From: Knoellia locipacati
GTDB lineage: Bacteria; Actinomycetota; Actinomycetes; Actinomycetales; Dermatophilaceae
NCBI RefSeq assembly: GCF_007992835.1
Contig: NZ_BKBA01000011.1
Location: forward strand, 209,002 to 273,001
Length of the DNA stretch: 64,000 nt
Reading direction: 5' to 3'
Shown here: one piece after another, positions 38,022 to 46,479 of the stretch
How positions within the stretch are numbered: the first letter of the stretch is position 1
Layout of the letters: each line of letters begins with the position of its first letter
Notes under the pieces: model-generated
Told to the model about the DNA's origin: nothing
What the model saw: only the letters and a program-made list of their open reading frames with translations
Database searches by the model: none
Program-made: the position numbers and the translations under genes

Positions 38022-38662
38022 CGGCGCGACGGGTCGTCGTCCTCGACCACGGCAGCGGCAACGTCCACAGCGCCGTCCGCGCCCTCGAGCGTGTCGGTGC
38101 CACGGTCGAGCTCACCGCCGACCGCCAGCGCGCCCTCGACGCCGACGGCCTGCTCCTGCCCGGTGTCGGCAACTTCCACGCGTGCGTGCGGGGGATGCGC
38201 GCCGCCGACGCGCCCCGCATCATCGACGTCCGACTCTCCGGTGGCCGCCCGGTGCTCGGCGTCTGCGTCGGCATGCAGGCCCTCTTCGAGTCCTCGACCG
38301 AACCCAGCGCCGTCGCGGAGGAGGGCCTCGCCGAGTGGCCCGGCACCGTCGAACGCCTCGAGGCGCCGGTCGTGCCCCACATGGGGTGGACCGAGGTCGA
38401 CGTCCCGGCCGGCTCCACCCTCTTCGCGGGCGTCGAGTCCGAGCGCTTCTACTTCGTCCACTCGTATGCCGTCCGCACCTGGACGATGCCCGAGCCCACC
38501 GGTCACTTCGCGGTCGTCGCACCGAAGGTGACCACGGCGACCCACGGTGACCGCTTCGTCGCCGCGGTCGAGAACGGACCGTTGTCGGCCACCCAGTTCC
38601 ACCCCGAGAAGTCGGGCGAGGCCGGCCTGCACCTCCTCGAGACCTGGGTCCGCTCGTTCTGA
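38018..38662 (+). CDS. hisH: imidazole glycerol phosphate synthase, glutaminase subunit HisH
   Basis: HisH releases ammonia from glutamine for HisF. The 214-residue class I amidotransferase has the P-loop-like [16 protein letters not shown], the oxyanion/nucleophile motif [13 protein letters not shown] with the catalytic Cys, and the His-x-Pro-Glu pair in [18 protein letters not shown] is the usual strand before. The GTG start overlaps the preceding stop. Its partner hisF is not in the window; it must be elsewhere. Confidence 0.95.
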   Translation: MTARRVVVLDHGSGNVHSAVRALERVGATVELTADRQRALDADGLLLPGVGNFHACVRGMRAADAPRIIDVRLSGGRPVLGVCVGMQALFESSTEPSAVAEEGLAEWPGTVERLEAPVVPHMGWTEVDVPAGSTLFAGVESERFYFVHSYAVRTWTMPEPTGHFAVVAPKVTTATHGDRFVAAVENGPLSATQFHPEKSGEAGLHLLETWVRSF

Positions 38663-38716
38663 GCCGACCCGCCTGACTGCCCAGCCCGAACGACCGATCC
38701 CGACGATGAAGGTGTC

Positions 38717-39451
38717 ATGACCTCGCCCCGCCTCCAGCTCCTGCCCGCCGTCGACGTCGCCGGTGGCCGCGCCGTCCAGCTCGTCCAGGGGGTCGCCGGC
38801 ACCGGCGGTGAGTTCGGCGAGCCTTTGGAGGCCGCGATGCGCTGGCAGGAGCAGGGCGCCGAGTGGCTGCACCTCGTCGACCTCGACGCCGCGTTCGGAC
38901 GCGGTGACAACGCCGAGCTGCTCGCCCGGATCGTCGGCTCGCTCGACATCCAGGTCGAGATGAGCGGTGGCATCCGCGACGCCGAGACCCTCGAGCGGGC
39001 GCTCGCGACCGGCTGCCGCCGGGTGAACCTCGGCACCGCCGCGCTCGAGGACCCCGAGTGGACCGCGTCGGCCATCGCCGAGCACGGTGATCGCGTCGCC
39101 GTCGGGCTCGACGTCCGCGGCACGACGCTCGCCGCCCGTGGCTGGACCCAGGAGGGTGGCGACCTCTGGGAGACCCTCGAGCGCCTCGACCGCGAGGGCT
39201 GCGCCCGCTACGTCGTCACCGACGTCAACAAGGACGGCATGCTGGCCGGCCCCAACGTCCAGCTGCTCCGCGACGTCTGCGCCCGCACCGACCGCCCTGT
39301 CATCGCCTCGGGCGGCGTCTCCACCCTCGACGACATCGCCGTGCTGCGCACCATGGTCGGTGAGGGTGTCGAGGGGGCGATCACGGGATCGGCGCTGTAC
39401 CGCGGGGCCTTCACCCTGCCCGAGGCCCTCGACGTCGCGGGCCGCCCGTGA
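38717..39451 (+). CDS. hisA: HisA/PriA phosphoribosyl isomerase
   Basis: Isomerises ProFAR in histidine synthesis; in actinobacteria the same protein (PriA) usually also serves tryptophan synthesis as TrpF. The 244-residue half-barrel protein has catalytic Asp in [52 protein letters not shown] with the second Asp, and [11 protein letters not shown]. The PriA reading is from taxonomy and not from a diagnostic residue I could verify. It overlaps the SseB-like gene by 4 nt. Confidence 0.93.
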   Translation: MTSPRLQLLPAVDVAGGRAVQLVQGVAGTGGEFGEPLEAAMRWQEQGAEWLHLVDLDAAFGRGDNAELLARIVGSLDIQVEMSGGIRDAETLERALATGCRRVNLGTAALEDPEWTASAIAEHGDRVAVGLDVRGTTLAARGWTQEGGDLWETLERLDREGCARYVVTDVNKDGMLAGPNVQLLRDVCARTDRPVIASGGVSTLDDIAVLRTMVGEGVEGAITGSALYRGAFTLPEALDVAGRP

Positions 39452-40134
39452 CCCGCGACCTCGTCTTCACCGGCTTCGAGGGTGACGACGGCTCGGCCCC
39501 GGCCGCGCTGACCACGGCGCTCGAGAACGACGACCCGGGCGCCCTCATGACGGCCCTCGCCGACGCCCGCCTGCTCGTCCCGATCGTCGCCGAGCCCGTC
39601 GAGACGGCGACCGAGGGCGGCCTCACGGTCGACAAGCAGACCGACATGGCAGCCGTCACCCTCGTCGCACCCGACGGTGAGCGCGCCCTGCCCGTCTTCA
39701 GCAGCCTCGACGCCCTCGCCGCCTGGGACCCGTCGGCCCGGCCCGTGCCCGTCACGGCCGCCCGCGCCGGCCAGGCGGCGGTGAGCGAGCGCTGCGACGT
39801 CGTCGTCGTGGACGTCGCCGGCCCCCGGACCCGCGTGCTGCGGCCCTCGATGGTGTGGGCCCTGGCCCAGGAGCGCGCGTGGACCCCGCCGCACCTCGAC
39901 GAGTTCGTCGCCGGCGGCGTGGCCCGTGCCGTCGCCGAGGAGCCGCAGGTCGTCTCGCACTCCGTCGAGGAGGGCGCCCCCGCCGGCCACGGCATCCTCG
40001 GCGTCGCCCTCGAGCTCGCACCCGGCCTCGACCCTGCCGAGGTCCAGGCCGTCGCCACCCGCGTGGGGGAGCGCCTCGCCACCGACGGCGAGCTCCGCGC
40101 CCGCATCGACGGCCTCGCCTTCCGCATCCGCTGA
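39448..40134 (+). CDS. SseB-domain protein
   Basis: A 228-residue protein with an SseB N-terminal domain: [32 protein letters not shown], then [20 protein letters not shown] and [18 protein letters not shown]. The C-terminal part ([20 protein letters not shown]) resembles the SseB C-terminal subdomain. A GTG overlaps the hisA stop. It is where hisF is found in some relatives but has no sequence link to HisF. Its role is unknown; SseB proteins occur beside his genes in several actinobacteria. Confidence 0.82.
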   Translation: MTRDLVFTGFEGDDGSAPAALTTALENDDPGALMTALADARLLVPIVAEPVETATEGGLTVDKQTDMAAVTLVAPDGERALPVFSSLDALAAWDPSARPVPVTAARAGQAAVSERCDVVVVDVAGPRTRVLRPSMVWALAQERAWTPPHLDEFVAGGVARAVAEEPQVVSHSVEEGAPAGHGILGVALELAPGLDPAEVQAVATRVGERLATDGELRARIDGLAFRIR

Positions 40135-40137
40135 CTC

Positions 40138-40192
40138 TCCAACTGATTGCCCCTAGACGAGGCCCTGCCTCGTCCAGGGGCAATCAGTTGGA
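40138..40192. terminator. long hairpin terminator closing the his operon
   Basis: Arms 40138-40162 and 40168-40192 pair over 24 of 25 positions around CCCTG, 4 nt past the SseB-gene stop. Like the hairpin after argG it carries the core GATTGCCC/GGGCAATC. A strong terminator is needed here because the infC promoter follows within 70 nt. Confidence 0.82.
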
Positions 40193-40254
40193 AGAGGCCG
40201 TGGGGCGCGAGGGGCGACATGGACCCCGGCGGTGAGTGGACGGCATACGACGAA

Positions 40255-40510
40255 TTGGTCGTGAGTCGTGGGGCTGCTACTGTTGGCGGCTGACCGGCTG
40301 TGTCCCTCGGGGCACGGTGCGCAAGTGAAGCTCGCTTCCACCCGCGAGGACCTCAGGGTCGCCGGGTTCTCCATCTCGGTCACGGCATCCGTGTATGCCG
40401 TGGACGGCCGACATGGTCGGATGTGGGGCTTCTCGTGCGCAGCGCGAGGAGCCTCTTCTCATGTCCGGGCACGAGCACAGACCAGTGTTTCCGTCCAGAA
40501 GGAGTTCGAC
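40255..40510 (+). promoter_or_regulatory. infC operon promoter and long untranslated leader
   Basis: TTGGTC (40255-40260), a 17-nt spacer and TACTGT (40278-40283) form a strong promoter; the spacer end and -10 (GGGCTGCTACTGT) nearly match the promoter at 63968-63996 (GGGCTGCTACGGT). Transcription from about 40290 gives a leader of roughly 220 nt before infC, long enough for autoregulatory structure. It holds two GTATGCCG copies nearby (40241 and 40393) but no gene I can support. AAGGAG at 40499-40504 is the infC ribosome site. Confidence 0.72.
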
Positions 40511-41194
40511 ATCAGCGAGCCTCGCATCAACGACCGCATCCGGGTTCCGGAGGTGCGGTTGGTTGGCCCCAACGGCGAGCAGGTCGGCATCGTCCGCGTC
40601 GAGGATGCCCTGCGCCTCGCCGCCGAGGCAGACCTCGACCTGGTCGAGGTGGCCCCGATGGCCAAGCCTCCCGTCGCCAAGCTCATGGACTTCGGCAAGT
40701 ACAAGTACGAAGCCGCCATGAAGGCCCGAGAAGCGCGCAAGAACCAGGTCAACACGGTCATCAAGGAGATCAAGCTCCGCCCGAAGATCGACCCGCACGA
40801 CTACGCCACCAAGAAGGGGCACGTCGTCCGGTTCCTCGGTGGCGGTGACAAGGTCAAGGTGACCATCATGTTCCGCGGTCGCGAGCAGTCGCGCCCCGAG
40901 CTCGGCTACCGCCTCCTCCAGAAGCTGGCCGAGGACGTCATCGAACTGGGCACCGTCGAATCGGCGCCCAAGCAGGACGGGCGCAACATGATCATGGTGC
41001 TGGCCCCGACCAAGAAGAAGTCCGAGGCTCGCGCCGAGCAGCGTCGCAAGAAGGATGACGCCGTCGTGGCGACCGAGGCCCCCGCCGAGGCAGCGACCGA
41101 GTCCGACGTCGCGACCGAGGCGGCCCCCGAGGCTCCGGCCGAGGCGCCCGCAGCGAAGGCCGACAAGGCCGACGAGGCCGTCGCCGCCGAGTAG
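40511..41194 (+). CDS. infC: translation initiation factor IF-3 (ATC start)
   Basis: IF-3 binds the 30S subunit and proofreads initiation. The start is placed at ATC 40511 (read as Met), because AAGGAG ends 6 nt upstream and the protein then begins [20 protein letters not shown], exactly where IF-3 homologues start; upstream ATG/GTG codons would add unrelated sequence. Rare AUU/AUC starts are the known device by which IF-3 limits its own synthesis. Motifs include [40 protein letters not shown] and the [12 protein letters not shown] end. A 50-residue Ala/Glu-rich C-terminal tail extends beyond the conserved fold, as in other actinobacteria. Confidence 0.85.
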   Translation: MSEPRINDRIRVPEVRLVGPNGEQVGIVRVEDALRLAAEADLDLVEVAPMAKPPVAKLMDFGKYKYEAAMKAREARKNQVNTVIKEIKLRPKIDPHDYATKKGHVVRFLGGGDKVKVTIMFRGREQSRPELGYRLLQKLAEDVIELGTVESAPKQDGRNMIMVLAPTKKKSEARAEQRRKKDDAVVATEAPAEAATESDVATEAAPEAPAEAPAAKADKADEAVAAE

Positions 41195-41261
41195 GCGTCG
41201 ACCCCAAGTTTTCCCGCAAGCAGCACCACAGCAGCACCGACAGCGAAGGAGATCGGCAGCC

Positions 41262-41456
41262 ATGCCGAAGAACAAGACCCACAGCGGCACCAAGAAGCGC
41301 TTCCGCGTCACCGGTTCCGGCAAGGTCATGCGCGAGCAGGCCGGTCACGTCCACAAGTTCCACGAGAAGACCCCCCAGAAGGCCCGCGCCCTCTCCAAGG
41401 ACGTCCTCGTTTCCAAGGCCGACGTCAAGAAGGTCAAGAAGCTCCTCGGCATCTGA
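41262..41456 (+). CDS. rpmI: 50S ribosomal protein L35
   Basis: A 64-residue ribosomal protein beginning MPKNKTHSGTKKRFRVTGSG with the usual KARALSKD end region. It lies between infC and rplT in the standard infC-rpmI-rplT order, 67 nt after infC, with GAAGGAGA upstream of the ATG. Confidence 0.97.
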   Translation: MPKNKTHSGTKKRFRVTGSGKVMREQAGHVHKFHEKTPQKARALSKDVLVSKADVKKVKKLLGI

Positions 41457-41498
41457 GCCGAACCCCCCGAACGTCCAAGAACAGCAAGGAGTACTCAC

Positions 41499-41888
41499 GT
41501 GGCACGCGTGAAGCGGGCGGTCAACGCCCACAAGAAGCGCCGGGTCGTCCTCGAGCGCGCGAGCGGTTACCGCGGTCAGCGGTCCCGTCTCTACCGCAAG
41601 GCCAAGGAGCAGGTCACCCACTCGCTCGGCTATGCCTACCGCGACCGTCGCGCCCGCAAGGGTGACTTCCGTCGTCTGTGGATCCAGCGCATCAACGCTG
41701 CGGCCCGCGCCAACGGCATGACCTACAACCGTCTCATCCAGGGCCTCAAGGCCGCTGAGATCGAGGTCGACCGTCGCATGCTCGCCGAGCTCGCGGTCAA
41801 CGACGAGGCCGCCTTCGCCGCCCTCGTCGAGATCGCCAAGGCCAACGTGCCTGCGCAGCAGCCGGTCGCCGAGAAGGCGTCCGCCTGA
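41499..41888 (+). CDS. rplT: 50S ribosomal protein L20
   Basis: A 129-residue ribosomal protein with the canonical start [20 protein letters not shown] and the RNA-binding [21 protein letters not shown]20 is the translational repressor of this operon in other bacteria. The GTG at 41499 has AAGGAGT upstream, 42 nt after rpmI. Confidence 0.97.
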   Translation: MARVKRAVNAHKKRRVVLERASGYRGQRSRLYRKAKEQVTHSLGYAYRDRRARKGDFRRLWIQRINAAARANGMTYNRLIQGLKAAEIEVDRRMLAELAVNDEAAFAALVEIAKANVPAQQPVAEKASA

Positions 41889-41934
41889 GCCACCTCCGGG
41901 CGCACCTCCGCGTCCTCGTAGCGCCGGGAGAGCC

Positions 41935-42729
41935 GTGCTGACCAACGTCCGATCCGATCGGGTCAAGTCAGTGCGATCGCTCTCCCGGCGCTCGGTGCGT
42001 GAGCGGACCGGTCGCTTCGTCGTCGACGGCCCGCAGGGTGTGCGCGAGGCGATCCGGTATGCCGCGGCGCGCGTCGACGACCTCTACGTCACCTCCGCGG
42101 CCCTCGAGCGGCACGACGAGATCGTCCAGGCCGCACTCGAGGCCGAGATCCGCGTGCACGAGACCGACGACGCCGTGCTCGAGGCGATGTCCGACACCGA
42201 GTCGCCGCAGGGCCTGCTCGCCGTCGTGGCGGCCGAGGCCGCGACGCTCGACGACGTCCTCGCCGGCAGCCCCCGGCTGCTCGTCCTGCTCTCCCACGTG
42301 CGCGACCCGGGCAACGCCGGGACCGTGATCCGTGGCGCCGACGCGTTCGGCGCCGACGCGGTGCTCGTCACCGAGGGGTCGGTCGACGTGCTCGCCCCCA
42401 AGGTCGTGCGCTCGACGGTGGGCTCGATCTTCCACCTGCCCGTCGTCACCGGGCTCGACGTCGAGGCGACGCTGGGCGCCCTGGCGAGCCACGGCATACG
42501 GACGTTCGCAGCCGACGGAGTCGGCGACACGCTCCTGCCCGACGTCGACGTGAGCCGACCGCACGCCTGGGTCATGGGCAACGAGGCGTGGGGCCTGCCG
42601 GTCGAGGTCCGCGACCGCTGCGACGAGGTCGTGCGCGTCCCGATCTCGGAGCGGGTCGAGTCGCTCAACCTCGCGATGGCCGCCACGGTGTGCCTCGCGG
42701 CGTCGTCGGGGGCGACTCGACGCGTCTGA
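41935..42729 (+). CDS. TrmH/SpoU-family RNA 2'-O-methyltransferase
   Basis: A 264-residue SPOUT methyltransferase. The N-terminal substrate-binding domain (FVVDGPQGVREAIRYAA, DDLYVTSAAL) precedes the knotted domain with motif 1 LLSHVRDPGNAGTVIRGADA, motif 2 HAWVMGNEAWGLP and motif 3 VPISERVESLNLAMAATVCL, which bind S-adenosylmethionine. The gene follows rplT, a common location for this methyltransferase in actinobacteria, and probably modifies rRNA. A GTG at 41935 is used; the exact RNA site is unknown. Confidence 0.9.
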   Translation: MLTNVRSDRVKSVRSLSRRSVRERTGRFVVDGPQGVREAIRYAAARVDDLYVTSAALERHDEIVQAALEAEIRVHETDDAVLEAMSDTESPQGLLAVVAAEAATLDDVLAGSPRLLVLLSHVRDPGNAGTVIRGADAFGADAVLVTEGSVDVLAPKVVRSTVGSIFHLPVVTGLDVEATLGALASHGIRTFAADGVGDTLLPDVDVSRPHAWVMGNEAWGLPVEVRDRCDEVVRVPISERVESLNLAMAATVCLAASSGATRRV

Positions 42730-42746
42730 CGTGATGGGATGAGGCC

Positions 42747-43832
42747 ATGGACCAGCAGGTACCCGAAGAGCCCGTCCTCACCGTCTCGCACTCGGCCGCC
42801 TCGTCGGCGGCCGAGATGCTGCCCGACGGCCTCATCGCGGCGGACTCCGAGGGCATCGTCTCCTCGGTGAACCAGCGCGCCGAGCAGATGCTCGGACGGC
42901 GCGCCGCGGAGCTCGTCGGGCACGACATCCGCGAGGTCCTGCCCCTCGAGACCCGCAACGGTGAGTCGTGGTGGGCGATGACCGACCCGTGGAACGGCCT
43001 GCGCACGCGCACCGGCCACCGCGAGAAGCTGCTCCAGCTCCCCGACGGGATCGAGCTGCTCATCACCGCGCGCTACCTGCGCGCCGGACGGGCCGGGCCC
43101 CTGGGCGCGATCCTGCTCTCGCTGCGCGACGCCGAGGCGCGGCGGCGGGCCGAGCTCGACCACGCCGCCCTCATCTCGACGATCGCGCACGAGCTGCGTT
43201 CGCCGCTCACGGGCGTCAAGGGCTTCACCTCGACGCTGCGCCGGCGCTGGGACCAGTTCAGCGAGGAGCAGCGGCTGACGATGCTCGAGGCGATCGACGC
43301 CGACGCCGACCGGCTCACTCGGCTCATCACCGACCTGCTCGACGTGTCGCGGATCGACTCCGGCCGGCTGCGGATCCACGAGGTCCCGCTGCCCACACGT
43401 GACATCTTCGAGCACCACGTGAAGCGCCACGTGGCCGCAGGCCAGGACGAGCAGGACTTCACGATCACCGTCGGCGAGGGCGCCGAGGAGATCTTCGCCG
43501 ACGCCGACCGGCTCGACCAGGTCCTGTCCAACCTCCTCGAGAACGCCGTGCGGCACCGCGCCAAGAACGTCACCCTTGAGGCGTCACCGTGGTCGGGGCC
43601 GACCGGGCCCGGCGTCATGATCAGCGTGAGCGACGACGGCACCGGCATCCCGGCCGAGCAGCGCCGGGCGGTGTTCAGCCGGTTCTGGCACGGCCCGAGC
43701 GGCGGGGGCACGGGCTTGGGCCTCTACATCGTCAGGGGTGTCGTCGAGGTCCACGGCGGATGGGCCGAGATCGACGACGCACCCGGTGGCGGCGCGGTCG
43801 TGCGCGCGTTCTTCCCGGCCGAACCCTCCTGA
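42747..43832 (+). CDS. PAS-domain sensor histidine kinase, orphan
   Basis: A 361-residue soluble kinase without membrane helices. A PAS domain (about residues 22-125: MLPDGLIAADSEGIVSSVNQ, RAAELVGHDIREVLPLE) precedes HisKA with phospho-acceptor His148 in STIAHELRSPLTGVKGF, and HATPase_c with N-box NLLENAVRH, G1 DDGTGIP and G2 GGGTGLGLYIV. No response regulator lies next to it; the following gene is an MFS transporter. The cytoplasmic layout suggests an internal redox or ligand signal, which cannot be read. Confidence 0.88.
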   Translation: MDQQVPEEPVLTVSHSAASSAAEMLPDGLIAADSEGIVSSVNQRAEQMLGRRAAELVGHDIREVLPLETRNGESWWAMTDPWNGLRTRTGHREKLLQLPDGIELLITARYLRAGRAGPLGAILLSLRDAEARRRAELDHAALISTIAHELRSPLTGVKGFTSTLRRRWDQFSEEQRLTMLEAIDADADRLTRLITDLLDVSRIDSGRLRIHEVPLPTRDIFEHHVKRHVAAGQDEQDFTITVGEGAEEIFADADRLDQVLSNLLENAVRHRAKNVTLEASPWSGPTGPGVMISVSDDGTGIPAEQRRAVFSRFWHGPSGGGTGLGLYIVRGVVEVHGGWAEIDDAPGGGAVVRAFFPAEPS

Positions 43833-43919
43833 CGCGGACCGCCCCGGCACGCTCCCACCGGACGACCTAGGCTGCTCCCCGGTGCCGTCCGGCGCCAGGG
43901 GATCGAAGAGGGGTGCCAG

Positions 43920-45110
43920 GTGTCCGTCGTGTCGATCGCGCCCTACCGGGCCGCGCTCGCCAGCCCGGGTCTGAAGTCGGCGCTCCTGCTCGGTGCCTTC
44001 GTCCGGATCCCGGTCTTCTCGGCCGGTGTGCTGCTCACCGTGCACGTCGTCACCACCCTGGGGAAGTCGTATGCCGCGGCCGGCTTCCTCGCGGCCGTCG
44101 CCACCGTGGCCATCGCGGTGAGCGGACCGTGGCGCGGCCGCCTGCTCGACCGGGTCGGGCTGCGGCGGGTGGTGCTGCCCTCGACGCTCGTGGCGCTCGG
44201 GTGCTGGTCGGTCGCGCCGTGGGTGGGCTACCTTCCGCTGCTCGTCCTCGCGGCCGTCGCCGGGCTGTTCGTCATCCCGACCTTCTCGATCATCCGCCAA
44301 GCGGTCATCGCGGCCGTCCCGACGACCGAGCGCAGGACCGCAATCTCGCTCGACGCCGTCGCCGTCGAGCTGTCGTTCATCGTCGGCCCGGCGGCCTCGA
44401 TCTGGGCCGCGTCGCACTGGGACACGCGGTGGGTCCTCTTCACGATCCAGATGCTCGGCGTCGTCGGTGGCGTGACGCTCTGGCTCGTCGACCCGGTGCT
44501 GCGCTCCGAGAGCGAGGACGCCGACGAGGCGGCGAGACCACGCCGCTCGGACTGGTTCGGGCTGCCCTTCGTCGCGGTGTGCCTCGCCGCCTCGTGCGCG
44601 ACCTTCGTGCTGTCGGGCACCGACCTCGGCATCGTCGCGCGGATGCGGGAGCTCGACCAGCCCACCGCGATCGGTCTCGTCCTCGCCCTCTGGGGGCTCG
44701 GCTCACTCGTGGGCGCCCTCGTCTACGGCGGGCTGAGCCGGCCGATCTCCACGTTCTGGCTGCTGGGCGTGCTCGCGCTGGTCACGCTGCCGATGGCCAT
44801 GGCAGGCGGGGCCCTCGCCCTGGGCGGGCTGGGCTTCGTCGCGGGGCTGCTCTGCGCACCGACGATCACCGCGAGCATCGACCAGGCGACCCGGATGGTC
44901 CCCGCCTCGGCGCGTGGTGAGGCCATGGGCTGGCACGGCTCCGCCCTGACCCTCGGTGGTGCGCTGGGCGCGCCGTTCGCCGGTCTGGCCATCGACCGCG
45001 TCGGGGCCGGCGGCGGCTTCGTGGCGCCGGCCCTCGTGGGACTCGTCGTGGCCGTCCTGGGCGCCGTCGCGGCGCAAACCCGACGGCGTCGCCGAGCGCC
45101 TGCGCGATAG
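43920..45110 (+). CDS. MFS transporter
   Basis: A 396-residue major facilitator with 12 predicted membrane helices in two halves. The A-motif-like loop between helices 2 and 3 reads GPWRGRLLDRVGLRRVVLPS, and helix 5 has AVELSFIVGPAASIW. It begins with GTG at 43920, 88 nt after the kinase; the gap has a possible -10 TAGGCT but no clear -35. The loop after helix 6 is charged (DEAARPRRSDWFG). The substrate cannot be inferred; the YfcJ/drug-efflux branch is possible. Confidence 0.85.
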   Translation: MSVVSIAPYRAALASPGLKSALLLGAFVRIPVFSAGVLLTVHVVTTLGKSYAAAGFLAAVATVAIAVSGPWRGRLLDRVGLRRVVLPSTLVALGCWSVAPWVGYLPLLVLAAVAGLFVIPTFSIIRQAVIAAVPTTERRTAISLDAVAVELSFIVGPAASIWAASHWDTRWVLFTIQMLGVVGGVTLWLVDPVLRSESEDADEAARPRRSDWFGLPFVAVCLAASCATFVLSGTDLGIVARMRELDQPTAIGLVLALWGLGSLVGALVYGGLSRPISTFWLLGVLALVTLPMAMAGGALALGGLGFVAGLLCAPTITASIDQATRMVPASARGEAMGWHGSALTLGGALGAPFAGLAIDRVGAGGGFVAPALVGLVVAVLGAVAAQTRRRRRAPAR

Positions 45111-45119
45111 GCTGGACCC

Positions 45120-45200
45120 ATGTCGTCCGCCCCCGGCCCCCGCACTCCCCGTGCCGTGCGCCGATTTACCGTGCCCTCGGGTGCGATGACGCCTGCCTGA
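45120..45200 (+). CDS. candidate pheST leader peptide (26 aa)
   Basis: A 26-codon ORF reading MSSAPGPRTPRAVRRFTVPS then GAMTPA, ending 119 nt before pheS. Its ATG lies 6 nt after the -10 TAGGCT (45108-45113), so it would be translated leaderless from the transcript start. It contains one Phe codon, the rare TTT, at codon 16. The region downstream can form competing hairpins, so it may sense Phe-tRNA charging by attenuation. A single Phe codon makes this a tentative call. Confidence 0.45.
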   Translation: MSSAPGPRTPRAVRRFTVPSGAMTPA

Positions 45201-45246
45201 GCCCTCGTGCACCGGGCGCCCGGCGTCCGCCGCACAGCCCGAGGGC
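45173..45246 (+). promoter_or_regulatory. candidate attenuator upstream of pheS
   Basis: GCCCTCGGG (45173-45181, inside the leader ORF) and GCCCTCG (45201-45207, just after its stop) can each pair with CCCGAGGGC at 45238-45246. The first pairing is 9 bp and the second 7 bp, with CCGGGCGCCCGG nested in the second loop. Ribosome position on the leader ORF would decide which forms. This is the arrangement of a classical attenuator, though no U-run follows. Confidence 0.45.
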
Positions 45247-45319
45247 GCCGCGACCTCCCAGAGACGTCCCAGCCTTCCCCGGCGCGAGTGAGTCGCGCCC
45301 CGCGACGAGAGTGGAACCC

Positions 45320-46414
45320 ATGTCAGGACCCAACACGAACTTCGACCCGGTCGAGGTCGCGGCGCTCGACCCCGAGCACGTGGAGTCGGCCGTCACCAGC
45401 GCCCTCGACGCCGTGGCCGCCGCGAGCTCCCTCGACGAGCTCAAGACGCTGCGGGCGACGCACACCGGTGACAAGTCGGCCCTCGCCCTCGCCAACCGCG
45501 AGATCGGCGCCCTGCCGCCCAGCGCCAAGGCCGAGGCCGGCAAGCGCGTCGGCCAGGCGCGTGGTCGCGTCAACGCCGCCTTCGCCGCGCGTCAGGTCGA
45601 GCTCGAGGCCGAGCGCGACGAGCGCATCCTCACCGAGGAGGCCGTGGACGTCACGTTGCCCACGGGCCGCCGCCCGCTCGGTCGCCGGCACCCGATCGAG
45701 CTCATGTCGCAGCGCATCGCCGACCTCTTCGTCGGCATGGGCTGGGAGATCGCCGAGGGCCCCGAGATCGAGGCCGAGTGGTTCAACTTCGACGCCCTGA
45801 ACTTCGACGCCGACCACCCCGCGCGCCAGATGCAGGACACGTTCTACGTCGACCCGCCCGAGGACGGCCTCGTCCTGCGCACGCACACGTCGCCGGTGCA
45901 GGCGCGCACGCTGCTCGACCGCGGGGTGCCCGTCTACGTCGCCGCGATCGGTCGGGTCTTCCGCACCGACGAGCTCGACGCGACGCACATGCCCGCCTTC
46001 CACCAGGTCGAGGGCCTCGCCGTCGACGAGGGCATCACCATGGCGCACCTCAAGGGCACGCTCGACCGCCTGGCGAGCGAGCTCTTCGGTGACGGCATCA
46101 CCACCCGCCTGCGCCCGTCGTTCTTCCCGTTCACCGAGCCGAGTGCCGAGATGGACCTCCGCTGCTTCGTGTGCCGCGGCGAGGACCCGGACTGTCGCGC
46201 CTGCAAGGGCACCGGCTGGATCGAGTGGGGCGGCTGCGGGATGGTCAACCGCAACGTCCTCACCGCCTGTGGCGTCGACCCCGACCGCTACACCGGCTTC
46301 GCCTTCGGCATGGGCATCGACCGCGCGCTGATGTTCCGCTCGGGTGTGAGCGACATGCGCGACATGATCGAGGGCGACGTGCGCTTCGACGCCCAGTTCG
46401 GACTGGAGATCTGA
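45320..46414 (+). CDS. pheS: phenylalanyl-tRNA synthetase alpha subunit
   Basis: PheS carries the catalytic core of the (alpha-beta)2 enzyme that charges tRNA-Phe. The protein (364 residues from ATG 45320; a GTG at 45311 adds three) has an N-terminal coiled coil, then class II motifs: RRHPIELMSQRIADLFVGMG, RTHTSPVQARTL, GRVFRTDELDATHMPAFHQV, and FAFGMGIDRALMFR (motif 3). A cysteine cluster CFVCRGEDPDCRACKGTGW matches other bacterial PheS. The stop overlaps the start of a 21-codon ORF that bridges to pheT. Confidence 0.95.
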   Translation: MSGPNTNFDPVEVAALDPEHVESAVTSALDAVAAASSLDELKTLRATHTGDKSALALANREIGALPPSAKAEAGKRVGQARGRVNAAFAARQVELEAERDERILTEEAVDVTLPTGRRPLGRRHPIELMSQRIADLFVGMGWEIAEGPEIEAEWFNFDALNFDADHPARQMQDTFYVDPPEDGLVLRTHTSPVQARTLLDRGVPVYVAAIGRVFRTDELDATHMPAFHQVEGLAVDEGITMAHLKGTLDRLASELFGDGITTRLRPSFFPFTEPSAEMDLRCFVCRGEDPDCRACKGTGWIEWGGCGMVNRNVLTACGVDPDRYTGFAFGMGIDRALMFRSGVSDMRDMIEGDVRFDAQFGLEI

Positions 46415-46479
46415 TGGCCGCCACCGCTGTCCCCGCACCCCGCCCGGGTGCCCCCGTTCCCGCCGGCATGGAGATCTGA
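46414..46479 (+). CDS. 21-aa mini-ORF bridging pheS and pheT
   Basis: ATG 46414 overlaps the pheS TGA and its own TGA overlaps the pheT ATG at 46479, so it reads MAATAVPAPRPGAPVPAGME then I with stop-start overlaps on both sides. Its end repeats the end of pheS: the 13-mer TGGAGATCTGATG occurs at 46404-46416 and again at 46469-46481, 65 nt apart. The repeat supplies GGAG plus an overlapping stop/start each time. It may be a translational coupler produced by local duplication. The peptide itself (Pro/Ala) need not be functional. Confidence 0.55.
   Translation: MAATAVPAPRPGAPVPAGMEI

Noticed and set aside
40284..40510. Upstream in-frame extension of infC (from an ATG or GTG near 40268-40395)
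   Set aside because: It would overlap the promoter, adds sequence unlike IF-3, and lacks a Shine-Dalgarno, whereas AAGGAG precedes the ATC at the conserved start.
42057..42064. GTATGCCG as a simple result of Tyr-Ala codon preference
   Set aside because: Copies occur in several frames, outside genes, in a terminator and over start codons, and the flanking G at both ends is constant; codon choice alone does not predict that. A formal count is still required.
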